Source: Prorocentrum cordatum (lineage: Eukaryota > Sar > Dinophyceae > Prorocentrales > Prorocentraceae). Taken from it: a stretch of DNA of 64,000 nucleotides. Below the pieces are notes generated by a model, which saw only the letters and a list, made by a program, of their open reading frames with translations, did not search any database and had not been told where the DNA came from. Within the stretch, counting starts at the first letter, position 1, and every line of letters begins with the position of its first letter. Below are positions 21,441 through 31,920 of the stretch, piece after piece. A program made the position numbers and the translations under genes. Where the stretch lies: the NCBI GenBank assembly GCA_963575745.1, contig CAUYUJ010001348.1:212501-276500 (forward strand), given 5' to 3'.

Positions 21441-21591
21441 CCCCTACAGTCCGGGCGTTGACCTAAAGAACCCTAAATAAGGAACGAGGCCCATACCTAA
21501 GGAAAACCTAAGGCAAACTGCGAAACAATTAGGAACACGGAGCCCCTCCCCACCGGAGGGGGTTCCTTCTCCAGCGCCCCGACTGTAGGGG
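21441..21591. mobile_element. 151-bp TIR element of the CCCCTACAGTC family
   Basis: The left end CCCCTACAGTCCGGGCGTTG and the reverse complement of the right end, CCCCTACAGTCGGGGCGCTG, agree over about 20 bp. Both then reach GAACCC at about 30 bp. The interior holds AGGAAAACCTAAGGCAAACT and ACACGGAGCCCCTCCCC. Related sequence lies at 53842-53997 (near full) and 51418-51452 (one end). It is non-coding, so a non-autonomous DNA transposon is the likely identity. No clear target duplication was found. Confidence 0.75.
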
Positions 21592-21979
21592 ACCCGAGAA
21601 GCCCCAAGGAGGTCCCGAAGAGGCTCCCGAGAGGCACGGCGGCCCTCAGAAGCCCCCAAGCGGCCCCCAAGCGGCCCCCAGGAGGCCACCAAGAGGCCCC
21701 CGTTTCCTCCTCCTGCTCCTCCTCCTCCCCCTCCCCCTCCTCCTCCTCCTCCGTCTCCTCCCTCTCTTCCTCCGTATAGCAGCGCGAGAACCACATTTTG
21801 AAAACCACAGGCCCTCCATCGGTTAAACTGTTGTCAATGTTCAAGCCTCAAGGTCATACGTGGCCAGAAAGTCTGAGGGGAAACGCCCGGCCCGCCCTTT
21901 CGACTGGCCTCGGGGTGCGACAGGGAGGAATTATATTTATAAGGAACACGAATGGAGGAGGACAAGAATGCGGAAAAAG
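21592..21979. other. R1 words, TCC tract and unmatched sequence
   Basis: GCCCCCAAGCGGCCCC words to 21700, a CCTCCTCC tract at 21710-21770, then about 200 bp without match. Confidence 0.6.
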
Positions 21980-23370
21980 AGCAGGCATCTTGAGGCCCTG
22001 GAGCCTCCTGGGGGCATCCTGGGAGCCTCTTGGGGTCCTCTGTGGCTCTGTGGGGCCTATTGGGGGCTTCCTGGTGCTGGTGCCTCTTGAAAGCCTCCTG
22101 AGGCCTCTCGGGGGCCTGTTGAGAGCCTCTCGGGGGCCTCTGAGGGACCTCTTGGCCTTCGGAGGCCTTCTTGGGGCACTCTCTGGGCAATCGTGGGTCC
22201 TTCTCTGGGCGCTTTAGGACCGTACTGGAGGACAGTGAATTCGTCTTATGGGCCTCTTGAGCTGTCTTAGGGGTGCTCTTGAGCCGTCTTGCCGTCTTAT
22301 TTGCCTCTTATTTGCCCCTTCAGCCGTCTTGGGACGATCTGAGGGGCCTATGGGGCATCCTGAAGCTTCAGGAGCCCGAAAAGGAGAGAACGCTACAATC
22401 ATTGAAGAACCTACGGGAAATCAATGATGTTGGCCTTCTGGAAATCCTCTTGGAGCCCTCCTCAAGCGTCCTGGGGGCTTTTAGAATGCCTGGAGGACAT
22501 GATTGGGCCGTCTCGGGGCAATCTTGGCAGTCTTGGAAGCGTTTTCGGACCATCTTGGAGGTCATCTTGGACCATTGTGGCCGTCTTGGAGGCATCTTGG
22601 AGGCCATCTTGGGTCCTGGTGGCCGTCTTGGAGGCGTAAAGGGCCTCGCCTCCCACCTTTTGGGAACTCTTTGGGTGGCCAGCCCCCACAACCAACCTTG
22701 AAAAGGACCAACGAACCTTGAAAAGCTTGGCACGACGTGCGCCCCTGTGGCAAGACCACACATGGCGGCGGATCTATACTGGCATTCGGCACATCCCGCC
22801 ACCGTGCCTGGGTTGTGGGTCAGAGACTGCTTGCATACCTGCTGGGGGCTCTTGGCATTCTCCTCGGACACTTCTTGGAGCCAGTTTTGAGCTCTTTTAG
22901 AAGCCCATTAGGAGCCTCTTGAGGCCTCTTCTGGGGCTCTTGGGGGGCTCGTGGGGGCATGCTGGCGGTCTCGGGGGTCCACTTCGGGCGGAGTGCTCGA
23001 ACCCCCCAAAAGCAGATATACTAAAAATGCCATGCTTCCTTGCGCGATGGTGCGGTTTTGGCTTCCTGGGGCCCTCGGGGGGGACATCTTGAAACCTTCT
23101 TGGGCCGTCTTTGGGGCCTCTTGGCCACCGTCTTGGAAGCATCTTTGCAATGCTGGGAGCCTCCTAGGTGAGCCTGGGAGGCTCTTGGGACCCAAGTCTT
23201 GGGACCGTCTTGAAACCCTCTTGGGTCGTCAGGGGCTCCTTCGGAGGCCGTCCTCGGTACTCTTGGAGCTCTCGCGGGGCAGTCCTGGGCCATCTTGGGG
23301 CAATGTTGGGGCTCTCTTGGGGACCTTTTGAGGCTCCGGGGCCATCTCGGAACTACAATGCCTCAACAAA
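21980..23370 (+). repeat. R1 family, plus orientation, irregular
   Basis: GGGGGCCTCTTGAG/GGCCGTCTTGG words throughout. The core CCCGAAAAGGAGAGAACGCT and AAATCAATGATGTTGGCC lies at 22375-22435. The interval 22640-22850 is non-R1. Confidence 0.7.
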
Positions 23371-23870
23371 TGAAAACTAAGCAATTTTTGAACATATTAA
23401 TATCCTGCAACTTTTGACTGATTGGGCCCCAAAAAAATCCTCTGTGGGTGCACTGGCAGCTTCTTGTAAGACTGACTTGGGCCCCTGTGCGGCGCTGATA
23501 GCCTCCTGGGGGGAGTCCTGGGGCCTCTTGGAACCGCCCTCTGGAGACTTCTGCAGATCTTCGGGAGCCTCACGGGGGAGCCCCGGGGAGGCTCCAGGGA
23601 GGCTCCGGGAGGGGAGGGACTAGGGGACCCTGGGTGCCCCTGGTGGGCTGCGGCTCATGGGGTCCTCGGCACACGTCTCCCGCATGTCCAACTTCGAATG
23701 CGCCCAGCGCAAAACGCCCGCGCGCGGCCACCTCCCATGCTCGTGCAAACATCCCAGCCACCCAGCCGCGATTCGTTGGCAACGCTCATATGTCATATGG
23801 CAATGATGCGTACGGGCGCGTGGAACTCCCCCGCGCAGACGAGTCCGTCCTCCAGGTCGCGCAATGCTTG
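23371..23870. other. No recognisable gene
   Basis: No coding match on either strand. Confidence 0.5.
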
Positions 23871-24215
23871 TGGCGATGGTGACGGGCGCGACGCTTGCGA
23901 CGATAGCGATGACAGCGCGGATGACGCAAATGCCGACGGCTACGACAGTGGAGATGGGAGCGATACGATGGTGGCGACGATGGTGATGGTGATGGTGACG
24001 ATGCTGAGAGCGACGGTGGCAACGATCACGCTAGCGATTCTGATGATGACGATTGTGCTGGTGCTGGTGCTGGTGCTGGTGCTGGTGCTGGTGATGATGA
24101 TGATGATGATGATGATGCGGATGTTGATGCTGATTGTGGCGATGATGGTGATATTGATGATGATGACGATTATGACGAAGATGATGATGAGAGAGAGCGT
24201 GATCCACCGCCGCTT
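23871..24215. repeat. GATGRTGAT and GGTGCT repeats
   Basis: A (GGTGCT)n run at 24058-24091 and a (GAT)n run at 24092-24117 within GATGG-rich sequence. Confidence 0.9.
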
Positions 24216-25039
24216 TACTGTGGAAAATTGCCAACCTTTTCCTCCGGAACCCGGGGGTCGCCCCCCCCCCCCCTTCGAAAATCCCCCCCCCCCCTGCTGA
24301 ACCCCCCCCCCCCCCCCCCCCCCCGCCCCCCCCACCCCCCCCCCCCCCCCCTCCCCCCCCCCCCCCCCCCTCCCCTCACCGCCTACCGGTTCAAACCGGA
24401 CTCCCGGTCCCCACCACCGTCCGCATCACATCCCCCACTGGTGTTCCCAGCACCACTGTCCTCACCACCACTGTCCCCACTGGTTCCACCACCGCCCCTA
24501 CTGTCCCCACCAGTGCCCCCACCACTGTCGCGCTGTCCACGCTGTCCCCAGAACTGTTCCCACCACGGTTCCACTCTCCCCACTGTCTCCACGGCCCCAA
24601 CCACTGCCCACTATCCCCACTGTCCCCACTGTCCCTCTGACTCCTCCGCTGTCCCACTGAGCTGTCCCACTGTTCCCACCACTGTCCCCACTGTCCCCAC
24701 CACTGTCCCCACTGTACCTTTGTCCCATTGTCCCACCGCCGTCCTCGCCACCGCCTTCACCACTGTCCCCACCACCATTGTACCCTCCACTGTCCCACTG
24801 TTTCCACCTCATTCCCATTGTCCCCACACCACTGTCCCCACCACCACCGTCACCACCACTGTCCACTGTCCCCCCCTGTTCCCACCATTGTCCCCACCAC
24901 TGTCCCCACCACTACCGTCCCCACCACTGTCCCACTGTCCCACTGTCCCCACCACTGTCCCGCTATCCCCTCACCACTGTCCCCACCAACACCGTCCCCA
25001 CCACTGTCCGCACCCCCACTCGGTTTTCGAGGGGGGGGG
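24216..25039. repeat. C-tract and CACTGTCCC minisatellite
   Basis: 24261-24374 is almost pure C. From about 24430 to 25020, words of CCCCACTGTCC and ACCACTGTCCCC repeat with shifting 9-15-bp spacing. The C-runs could form i-motif or G-quadruplex structures; this is inferred from composition. Confidence 0.9.
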
Positions 25040-25245
25040 GGGGTTCGAACCGGTAGTGACCCCCCCCGTTTTCAGGGGGGGGGGGGGGGAGGGGTTCGAA
25101 CCGGTAGTGACCCCCCCCCCCTTTTCATGATGAGCTGGGGGGGGGGGGGGGAGGGGTTCAAACCGGTAGTGACCCCCCCCGGTTTTCCGGAGGGGGGGGG
25201 GGAAGGGTTCGAACCGGTAGTGACCCCCCCGGTTTTCCGCCAGCA
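25040..25245. repeat. Four tandem units of TTCGAACCGGTAGTGACC plus G/C runs
   Basis: (T/A)TC(G/A)AACCGGTAGTGACCCC recurs at about 25046, 25097, 25157 and 25207, each followed by a C-run, GTTTTC and a G-run. Confidence 0.9.
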
Positions 25246-25263
25246 GCGGTAGAACACGCTCTT

Positions 25264-25282
25264 TCGATGATGACGACGACAC

Positions 25283-25350
<68 letters not shown>

Positions 25351-25614
25351 CTGATGGTGATGATCATGATGCTGAATGATTCTGATTGGGGCGATGATGA
25401 TGCTGATGATGATGGTGATGATGGTGATGATGGCATTGATGACGATGATTATGATGATGATGCTGATGATGATGATGACGACTGTGTTGGTGCTGGTGCT
25501 GGTGGCGGTGGTGATGATGACGATGATTAGGAAATAACCCGACTGACGAGGGCGACGACTTCAACGATGAAAACGGTGACGATCTTTCCGACAATGGTGA
25601 TGATGGTGATGATG

Positions 25615-25646
<32 letters not shown>

Positions 25647-25700
25647 GATTATAATGACGATTCCACTGACGCCGACGATAATGATAACGACTGCCCTGGT
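25264..25700. repeat. (GAT)n microsatellites
   Basis: Pure GAT/ATG triplets at 25283-25350 and 25595-25650 with degenerate copies between and after. Asp/Met-rich frames here are artefacts. Confidence 0.95.
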
Positions 25701-26819
25701 GAAAATGATGAAACAATGATTGCCTGCAGACGCCCCAGTGCCGTGACGTGCTCGAGATTGGACGCAGTTAGATTATCGTATGTGTTTGGGCACCTCTGTG
25801 CTGATATGGCTTAAGAAACCAGCGGTTTATGACACATGTTGTCGCACGCGCGCGGCTGCACACGCGTGTGGTCCGCATGGTTTAGTTTGACACAGTTGGT
25901 GGACGCGCGGTTGCCGTTGAACGTACATGCGCGCGCCAGTGGCCCGCATGCTCTGGCTTGACAGAGAGGTTCAATACCGATGGTCCCCGTAAGAGTCCAA
26001 CGAATGCACGTGCAGAAGCAAGTGAGTTGTTGAAGAGGCACTTGGTGTGGACAGTTACGGACTAGCCACGCCCTGACGTACTTTATCCAACTATCGAATT
26101 GGATTAAAGATGTTGACGTGCGCGCGCGGCGGAGCGTGCATGTGCCCCATAATGCAGTTGCTGCACGGGCTCATCCGGCAAAACCGCGCCTTAGATAAAC
26201 ACAGGTGCACCGTATAATCTGCTTGTTAGAGATGGCTCGTGGTGCCGATAACAGCCTGGCGGGCATGCTACGATTTGATGTTTAGGATCGACGGTTGTGA
26301 AAACCATGTATGAAAATGCGCGGGGGGGGGGGGGGGGCGGAGGGGAAGGGGCGGAGGGGGGGGCGTTAACCCTGGTCTCGGAGTGTGGGGGGGGAGATTC
26401 TGTCTTGCAAAGAGAATGTAAATACACACATCGCGAAACATTGATACAAGCATATGGACTTACGCAGTAGGTGATAATCACTAGTCTTGGCCTGGAAACA
26501 CGTAACAGTCGCTATCGTAACAACGACAACGATGCGAAACCGTCTCACCATGGCATTATCCTCGCTGGAAGGGGCGCGAACACTGTCACGAACCTTCCAA
26601 ATGCTGGAGTGACCAATTGCCATGACCTCCCCGCAGGAGCTGATTCTCGGACTCTCCAGGAAAAGCACCATAAGTTGGCAGCGGAGCTGGAGTTATGGAT
26701 CTGCATTACTACCTATGCGCGAATGTCGCCTCTGATCGGCGCTCGGCAAAGCCAAAACGAACCTCAACGTTCTACCGGCTCCAAGTCTGGGTAGCATCAC
26801 AACTGACCGCGTAACAGAG
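25701..26819. other. No recognisable gene
   Basis: Unique-looking sequence with a G-run at 26322-26336. A loose direct repeat (CGCGCGG..GGTCCGCATG..TTTGACA / CGCGCG..GGCCCGCATG..CTTGACA) lies at 25848-25970. This is downstream of the channel gene, so it may hold its 3' region. Confidence 0.5.
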
Positions 26820-27278
26820 CTATTGACGTCGAGAGAGCGTGAACGGCTTCACGCCATCTGACTGCTCATTTGATTTCATCACCAGGTCCCTGATCAGCAT
26901 GGTGTTCTGAGCCATCTGCTTCACCTCAAATCGGAGGATGGCCAGGTCGAGCGCACTGGCATCGCCACGCAGGCGCTCACACCCTCTTTTGAACTCACTC
27001 TGGTCGATGTCGCCTGAACCGTTGCTATCCAACAACTGGAACAACCTCTCGACCTTGCCAGGGTTCAGGTCGATGGCTCGAAAATAAGCTTTCACCCGGG
27101 GGTCATGAATACGATCGTGAAGTTCTTCGAGGCGGATCGTGCCGCTATGGTCAGGGTCTAATTCCGCGAAGAGCTTGCCCATCTTGAAGAAGAAATCCTT
27201 CTTTTCCTGGATTTCTGTCTGCACGACGTAGTCGCGATCATGCTTGGACCTCTGAATTGTGTTGTCGATGAAGATCCG
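26820..27278 (-). CDS. Same channel gene, EF-hand exon
   Basis: In frame after the proposed acceptor TAG (27279) the exon reads RIFIDNTIQRSKHDRDYVVQ, then a helix. Two canonical EF-hand loops follow: DPDHSGTIRLEE and DSNGSGDIDQSE, with Ca-ligand positions filled by Asp, Ser, Asn and Glu. After these come a helical tail (LDLAILRFEVKQMAQNTM) and a TAG stop at 26820-26822. An S6 ending in MNVVN followed by (I/V)F(I/V)D and then an EF-hand pair is a common arrangement in alveolate channels, which ties this exon to the membrane exon. Calcium binding to the tail would tune gating; that is inferred from the domain layout. A stop codon in frame just before the acceptor rules out simple read-through. 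Confidence 0.82.
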   Translation of the reverse strand, partial: RIFIDNTIQRSKHDRDYVVQTEIQEKKDFFFKMGKLFAELDPDHSGTIRLEELHDRIHDPRVKAYFRAIDLNPGKVERLFQLLDSNGSGDIDQSEFKRGCERLRGDASALDLAILRFEVKQMAQNTMLIRDLVMKSNEQSDGVKPFTLSRRQ

Positions 27279-28195
27279 CTACCGCGTCTGCGAGATAACG
27301 GCATGTCGGAAAACTCTGCGCACCGGTTTTTCCGTGCGCTTTCCAACCTCGTTGCGCGCAGGTCCATACAGTTAACCCCTTACCTGTTTCTTGCTATCGC
27401 CCTTCCCAACCCCTCGTCTGAGCAAAGACGGCCAACATGCGCCCCGAAACGGCCACAGGGTACCAGAATCAGGGGGACGTAAGACCTGGGTACAGGGGAC
27501 TGGAAATCCCCGACGAGGTCGTCAAAAAAATGACGAGGCCGAGCCTGCATTTTGACGAGGCCTCCCGCTGCAGACATCCCACGAAACTCCTCCTCGTCAA
27601 AATCCGAGGCGCGGTCGTCAAAAATCGATGGCGAACCCGAGTCCTGGCAAACCCAGGTCTCACGCTCCCCCGACAGAAGACCAGCACCCCCCGCAGAGCT
27701 TCAAGACGTCCCCAACAGATCCCCAAAGGGTCCCAGAAACCCTGAGGAGGCGCCCCGGGAGACCTCCCGCCCTCCGAGGACAGCAGGACGTGAGGGCAAC
27801 CACGAGGCCCCGAAGAAAATCCCGAAGATGAAGGAAAAAATAGGAAAACGAAGCTGTGGGCAAGGAACCGGTGGTGAGGACACTCGCTACGTCAGGTTCG
27901 TGTCGTGACAACCCTGGCGTTGGTTTCTGACTCCGCATGGACCGTTCAACCTTGAACGATCGGCGACTGTGGATCGCTCGATCGTTCCATATAGGCCGAT
28001 TCTGGGCCACTGGCGGCGTTCAACCTTGAACGCCCGCGGCGGGGTCGCCGCCGGTCGACACGACGCGAACCTACCGTAACGGGTTCAGACAGGTCACGAA
28101 TCTACAACGTGTCTTACACTCAACCTCCCTTGTGCTGCGCTGCTGCGCTGCTGCCCTGGCACCTTGGCGGGGCTTGCCGCAGGTGGCAGAATAGC
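27279..28195 (-). other. Proposed 917-bp intron with GC-AG borders
   Basis: The donor would be AAT|GCTATT (28196/28195) and the acceptor GCGGTAG|CGGATC (27279/27278). This joins the two exons in frame. A GT donor six bases earlier (GTG|GTGAAT) is the alternative and would also keep the frame. GC and GA donors are known in dinoflagellates. The intron holds a TIR element at 27886-28080. Confidence 0.6.
27886..28080. mobile_element. 195-bp TIR element inside the channel intron
   Basis: The left end GCTACGTCAGGTTCGTGTCG and the reverse complement of the right end, GTTACGGTAGGTTCGCGTCG, match at 16 of 20 positions and continue into GTG. Inside, the near-palindrome CGTTCAACCTTGAACG occurs twice (27943-27958 and 28017-28032). 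No open frame and no clear target duplication were seen. It may be a MITE or a structured intron element. Confidence 0.6.
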
Positions 28196-29527
28196 ATTCA
28201 CCACGTTCATCAGGGCGAATACGGACCATGACACGTAAACGTAGAACACAGTCGAATACATGACTGGCAACTTCTCAAGAGGCTTTGCGGCCTCTTGCCA
28301 GTCGATGCCTCCCGAGATCGACTTGAAGAGGGTCAGCATTGTTACGAAAACATCACCATAATACTCGATTAGTTCACCGTCGTCTGCACCATGGGAAGCC
28401 ATGTATTCGGTCGCCCCCGCGGCAAAGAAAACCCCGAATACCATGAACACCATGGCCATGATAAACGCAAAGGTCGTCAATGGTACTAAAGCTTCGCATA
28501 ACATGGACACCATAATACGGAGATCTCGAAAATGTACGAGAGACCGTACAGCACGTAGGATCCGCATCATCCGCACGAGCTTCAGCACGCGAAGCATTGG
28601 GGTTACTTGCGCGGCAGAGGCATATTGATCTGAGGAATTTGCTGCGATTTCTACATATGTTCCCAGAACGACAAACGCGTCGAACCAATTCCACTTCCAT
28701 TCAGCTGAGTAGAAGAAACGGCAACCCTGAGCTATGATGCGTACAAGGGCATCGGCCGTAAACAAAGCACAGAATATGAACATGTATGTATCAAAATGCG
28801 CGGCTTCATCCTTGGCTGACATGTGCTTGGCGGAGTACTGGGTCTCCCACGCGATGATAATAGCATTGGCGAGTACGATTAAGGCGTTAGCCGTCTCGTA
28901 GCCCCAGTGAGAGGTGAAGCGCAGCAGCTTCGCACGCCAAGTGCCGCCGCGCTTCGCCGTCTTCTCCAGCCAGATCGACGCCCGAATAGTCTTGAGCTGA
29001 TGGCACTGCTGAGCCAAGGCTTCATCGAAGACGGATTGGCCGCTTGCCACGGAAGTCTGCATTCGTCCTCGATGGAAATCCAAATGATGCTTCAGGTCAT
29101 CAACTTGGGGCTCCTCATCCTGGACCCTGTCAGACGCCCTGATCCTTCCGGGGCTGCTCGGCACGCCCGGCGGCTCGATCAGGCGCCAGCCCAGCTTGCC
29201 CTGCTGGCGCACAGCGGATTCCGAACTGATCCTGCTGGCACGCTCATCTGCTCGATCGGCCTGACCCTCAGCCTTGGCCACGAAAGTCTGCAACCGGCGC
29301 CGGACTTCATGGTGTTGCTTCGTGAGCAGCTCGTCCAACTCACCCTCGAAATCCCGCAGCAGAGCTGCCATCGACGACTGCGGCTGCTGCGGCGGCGGCG
29401 GCGTCTGCTCCATCACAAGCCCGGGCAACGACGCATCGTGCTGCGCCGGGCTCTCGGCGTAGTCCGGCACGCAACCCACAAACATGTCCTGCTGGATGCT
29501 CTGCTGGCCACCGCCACCTTCCGGCAT
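28196..29527 (-). CDS. Voltage-gated cation channel, membrane-domain exon
   Basis: From the ATG at 29527 (MPEGGGG) to the proposed exon end there are 444 codons. Residues 52-97 look like a coiled coil (LLRDFEGELDELLTKQHHEV). Six membrane segments follow: S1 about 209-228, S2 246-266, S3 280-298, S4 311-335, S5 347-370 and S6 424-444. S4 is LRVLKLVRMMRILRAVRSLV, with a basic residue every third position, the voltage sensor. The pore loop lies between (about 392-415, TMLTLFKSISGGIDW). One six-segment domain is the layout of single-domain protist and bacterial channels of the Ion_trans family; ion selectivity cannot be told. Upstream of the ATG the frame stays open into a CCT tract, so an earlier exon is possible. 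The gene probably sits in the plasma or an internal membrane. Only its EF-hand exon follows downstream. Confidence 0.85.
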
Positions 29528-29595
29528 CGCGCCCGCGTTCGCGAGGGTGACAAGCAGCCCAGAGCTCTCGAGCCCTGACGGCTGCGGACTGTGGA

Positions 29596-29712
29596 ACGAT
29601 GGAGGAGGAGGAGGAGGGGGAGGAGGAGGAGGAGGAGGAGGAGGAGGAGGAGGAGGAGGAGGAGGAAGGAGGAGGAGGAGGAGGAGGAGGAGGAGGGAGG
29701 AGGAGGAGTGCC
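29596..29712. repeat. (GGA)n polypurine tract
   Basis: GGA triplets for over 100 bp just upstream of the channel start. On the gene's strand this is a CCT tract and could act as a polypyrimidine tract before an acceptor such as TTCCACAG (29590-29597), which is speculative. Confidence 0.9.
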
Positions 29713-30040
29713 GATAGCACGATTGCAATTGCGCGATGCAGCCCGAGTCTGATCAGTTTGAGCACTGCCTGCTTCGGCGGAGACTCGGATATAAAATATG
29801 GATGGCGCTGAATCAGCGCTCTTCCGCCAAAACGGCAGCAGGCATCCACGTAGGTTGCCTAACTTCGCGCATCGCCCTCCCGCGATGCGCAACTCGCAGT
29901 TATCTTCGCGCCCTCTCGCCCTCACGCCGCCGCCCGCGGGAGAGGGCGGCAGTGCAGGCTCGGACCACGACGCGCGAGTCGCGCCCCTGGGGGGGACCTA
30001 CAGCACAAGGTAGGGGGGAAGAGAACGAAACCCTCCCACG
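29713..30040. other. No recognisable gene
   Basis: Spacer between the channel 5' side and the reverse-transcriptase fragment. Confidence 0.5.
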
Positions 30041-31719
30041 CTAAGGACTGCGCACGGCCACTTGGAGGGCATTCCGTAACACTACCACTTCTGTGGATGC
30101 TGGCCGACCCCGCATGGAAAAATACACGTGTCGGAACGCTTGCGGGCCCCATCCGCGCGCTCGCAGATCCACAATTAAGCGGGCAGAATGGTCTATGAGC
30201 TGGTCTATTGATAAGGAAATTTCGGACCACCTCGCGATCCGACCGAGCATATATGCCCGGAGAGCTCGCGGAGACGAGGCCCATGCCGGCGGCGTGCTGA
30301 AAACCTTTGGCCACAGATCTAAACAACACCTGTCCAAATCAATTGCCAAATCCAGCCAAACAAACATGCGCCCATCAGAAGCGACGTCGAAAGGCACCGG
30401 GTACAGCATGGCGAGAGCATCCTTCAGGCAGCGTTGGCACAAGAATGAAGACACCATCGCTACGTCATCGACGTACCTGCAACACGCCACGACATCAGGC
30501 CACTGCAGGCCCGGGGGGGTAAATCCTTGAAGACAGAGGTTGCTAACGTTCTCTACCCAACATGTCTCGGAACGGCACAAAATCAACGAAGCAGCGATTT
30601 TGCTGAGGAACCCCCCAATGGGAACACCATCGAACTCCCACACCACATCGCCGACACAAGCCAAGTTCATACGCACGAACCCGACGAGGCACATGGAGAG
30701 CTCCGCGAAGGTGAAAGTTGCTAAATCGCGTCGCGGGTTCCCTGGGCGCCCGCCCAAGAATGCACGACGACTGCGAGACCTAAAGACCGTCACTGCGTCG
30801 TGCGCTTGTGAAGCTGAGGCCCTCTGCAACATGAAACGCACTGCCTCGTCCGCATCCGTGGCCCGCACACTCTCGAAGAACTGACCTGCATCCGCCACTA
30901 GGCCTTCGAGGAGCCGCCGAGGGCCCGCACACCTGAAGCAAGAACACTGTCCTGCACCGGGCGACCTGCGCACCCGATTGATGCGTGCTCGAAGGACTGG
31001 CGCCGAATCGCGCAACCCCCAGACTTCGAAACCTGGAGTGAACATCTTGGTCACGGTTTCCAGACCACGAGAGAGGAGCCGCCAATTGCCTTTCCTCGGC
31101 CAGCAAGCGAAGCTAAGGATTTTCCTGCAACAACTGTGGCCAGAGCGGGTGCCAGAGTGCGGTTTTGTCAGAGTGTCCACGAAAACTTTTTCTTTTCACC
31201 GTATTGTACACATGCGGCAAAACCCAAACGCTCGGACAGATGCCAAGCCACTTGTGCAAGCGGTCGGGGATGGCTGCTCGTAGGGTGGTGTGGAGAAGGC
31301 TGTTCGCAGACTCTGGACATACTCCAGCCGGCCTCCAGGACACGTTGTTCGACACATACTGGAACAGGTTGAACACAAAACAACTTCGGGGAACGATCCA
31401 AGCAGTTTTCTTATCCTTGTCATCCCAGCAGATGTGGCAGTCGACCTGTGGCTGCAAAGCGCTAGAAAAAAAACGCATATTCCGTAAACGACTCACGCCA
31501 TCGATCGCTTTGCTTGCCCATGGAGCGGTCTTGCTGGAATCTGCAGAGCGGCCAGAACCTCCCTGCAGACTTCCAGACACTCAGGCCAAACCACTTTTTG
31601 CACACTCGGAATGCTGTGGACCAAGCATCACGTGCCATGTCGTCCAACGGCACGCGGACGGGAACATCCCATCGTTGAGCTACATGGCGCATCCCCCTCC
31701 CAAACCACGCTCGGCGCAC
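30041..31719 (-). pseudogene. Reverse transcriptase with YVDD motif, frameshifted
   Basis: The main 379-codon frame (31180-30041) contains the RT motifs in order. Motif A is LVADAGQFFESV (Asp 98) and motif B is DGVPIGGFLSKIAASLI (184-200). Motif C is CRYVDDVAM (236-239) and a motif D-like block is MFVWLDLAIDLD (272-283). The catalytic aspartates are intact. The RYVDD plus (F/W)LDL order recalls Penelope-like RTs, though that placement is tentative. Upstream coding continues in two other frames: 31580-31113 (TVKRKSFRGHSDKTALWHPL) and 31719-31462 (KKWFGLSVWKSAGRFWPLCR). The shifts fall near 31115-31130 and at an A8 run near 31467. No endonuclease domain was found. The element end was not identified. 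Confidence 0.8.
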
Positions 31720-31728
31720 AGAGTTCGT

Positions 31729-31920
31729 CGAGGAGGAGGAGGAGGGGGAGGAGGGGAAGGAGGAGGAGGAGGAGGAGGAGGAGGAGGAGGAGGAGGAGGA
31801 TGGAGGAGGAGGAGGAGGAGGAGGAGGAGGAGGAGGAGGAGGGAGGGGGAGGAGGAGGAGGAGGGGGAGGAGGGGGAGGAGGGAGGAGGAGGAGGAGGAG
31901 GAGGAGGAGGAGGAGGTGGA
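31729..31920. repeat. (GGA)n polypurine tract
   Basis: Nearly 190 bp of GGA with scattered G insertions, abutting the 5' side of the RT pseudogene. Confidence 0.95.

Noticed and set aside
24228-25130. 300-codon Pro/His/Thr-rich frame
   Set aside because: Pure product of the C tract and CACTGTCCC minisatellite.
25283-25530. Acidic Asp-rich protein
   Set aside because: Encoded entirely by a GAT microsatellite.
29413-29925. Alternative minus-strand frame overlapping the channel start
   Set aside because: Poly-Leu/Ser from the CCT tract followed by an out-of-frame reading of the channel exon.
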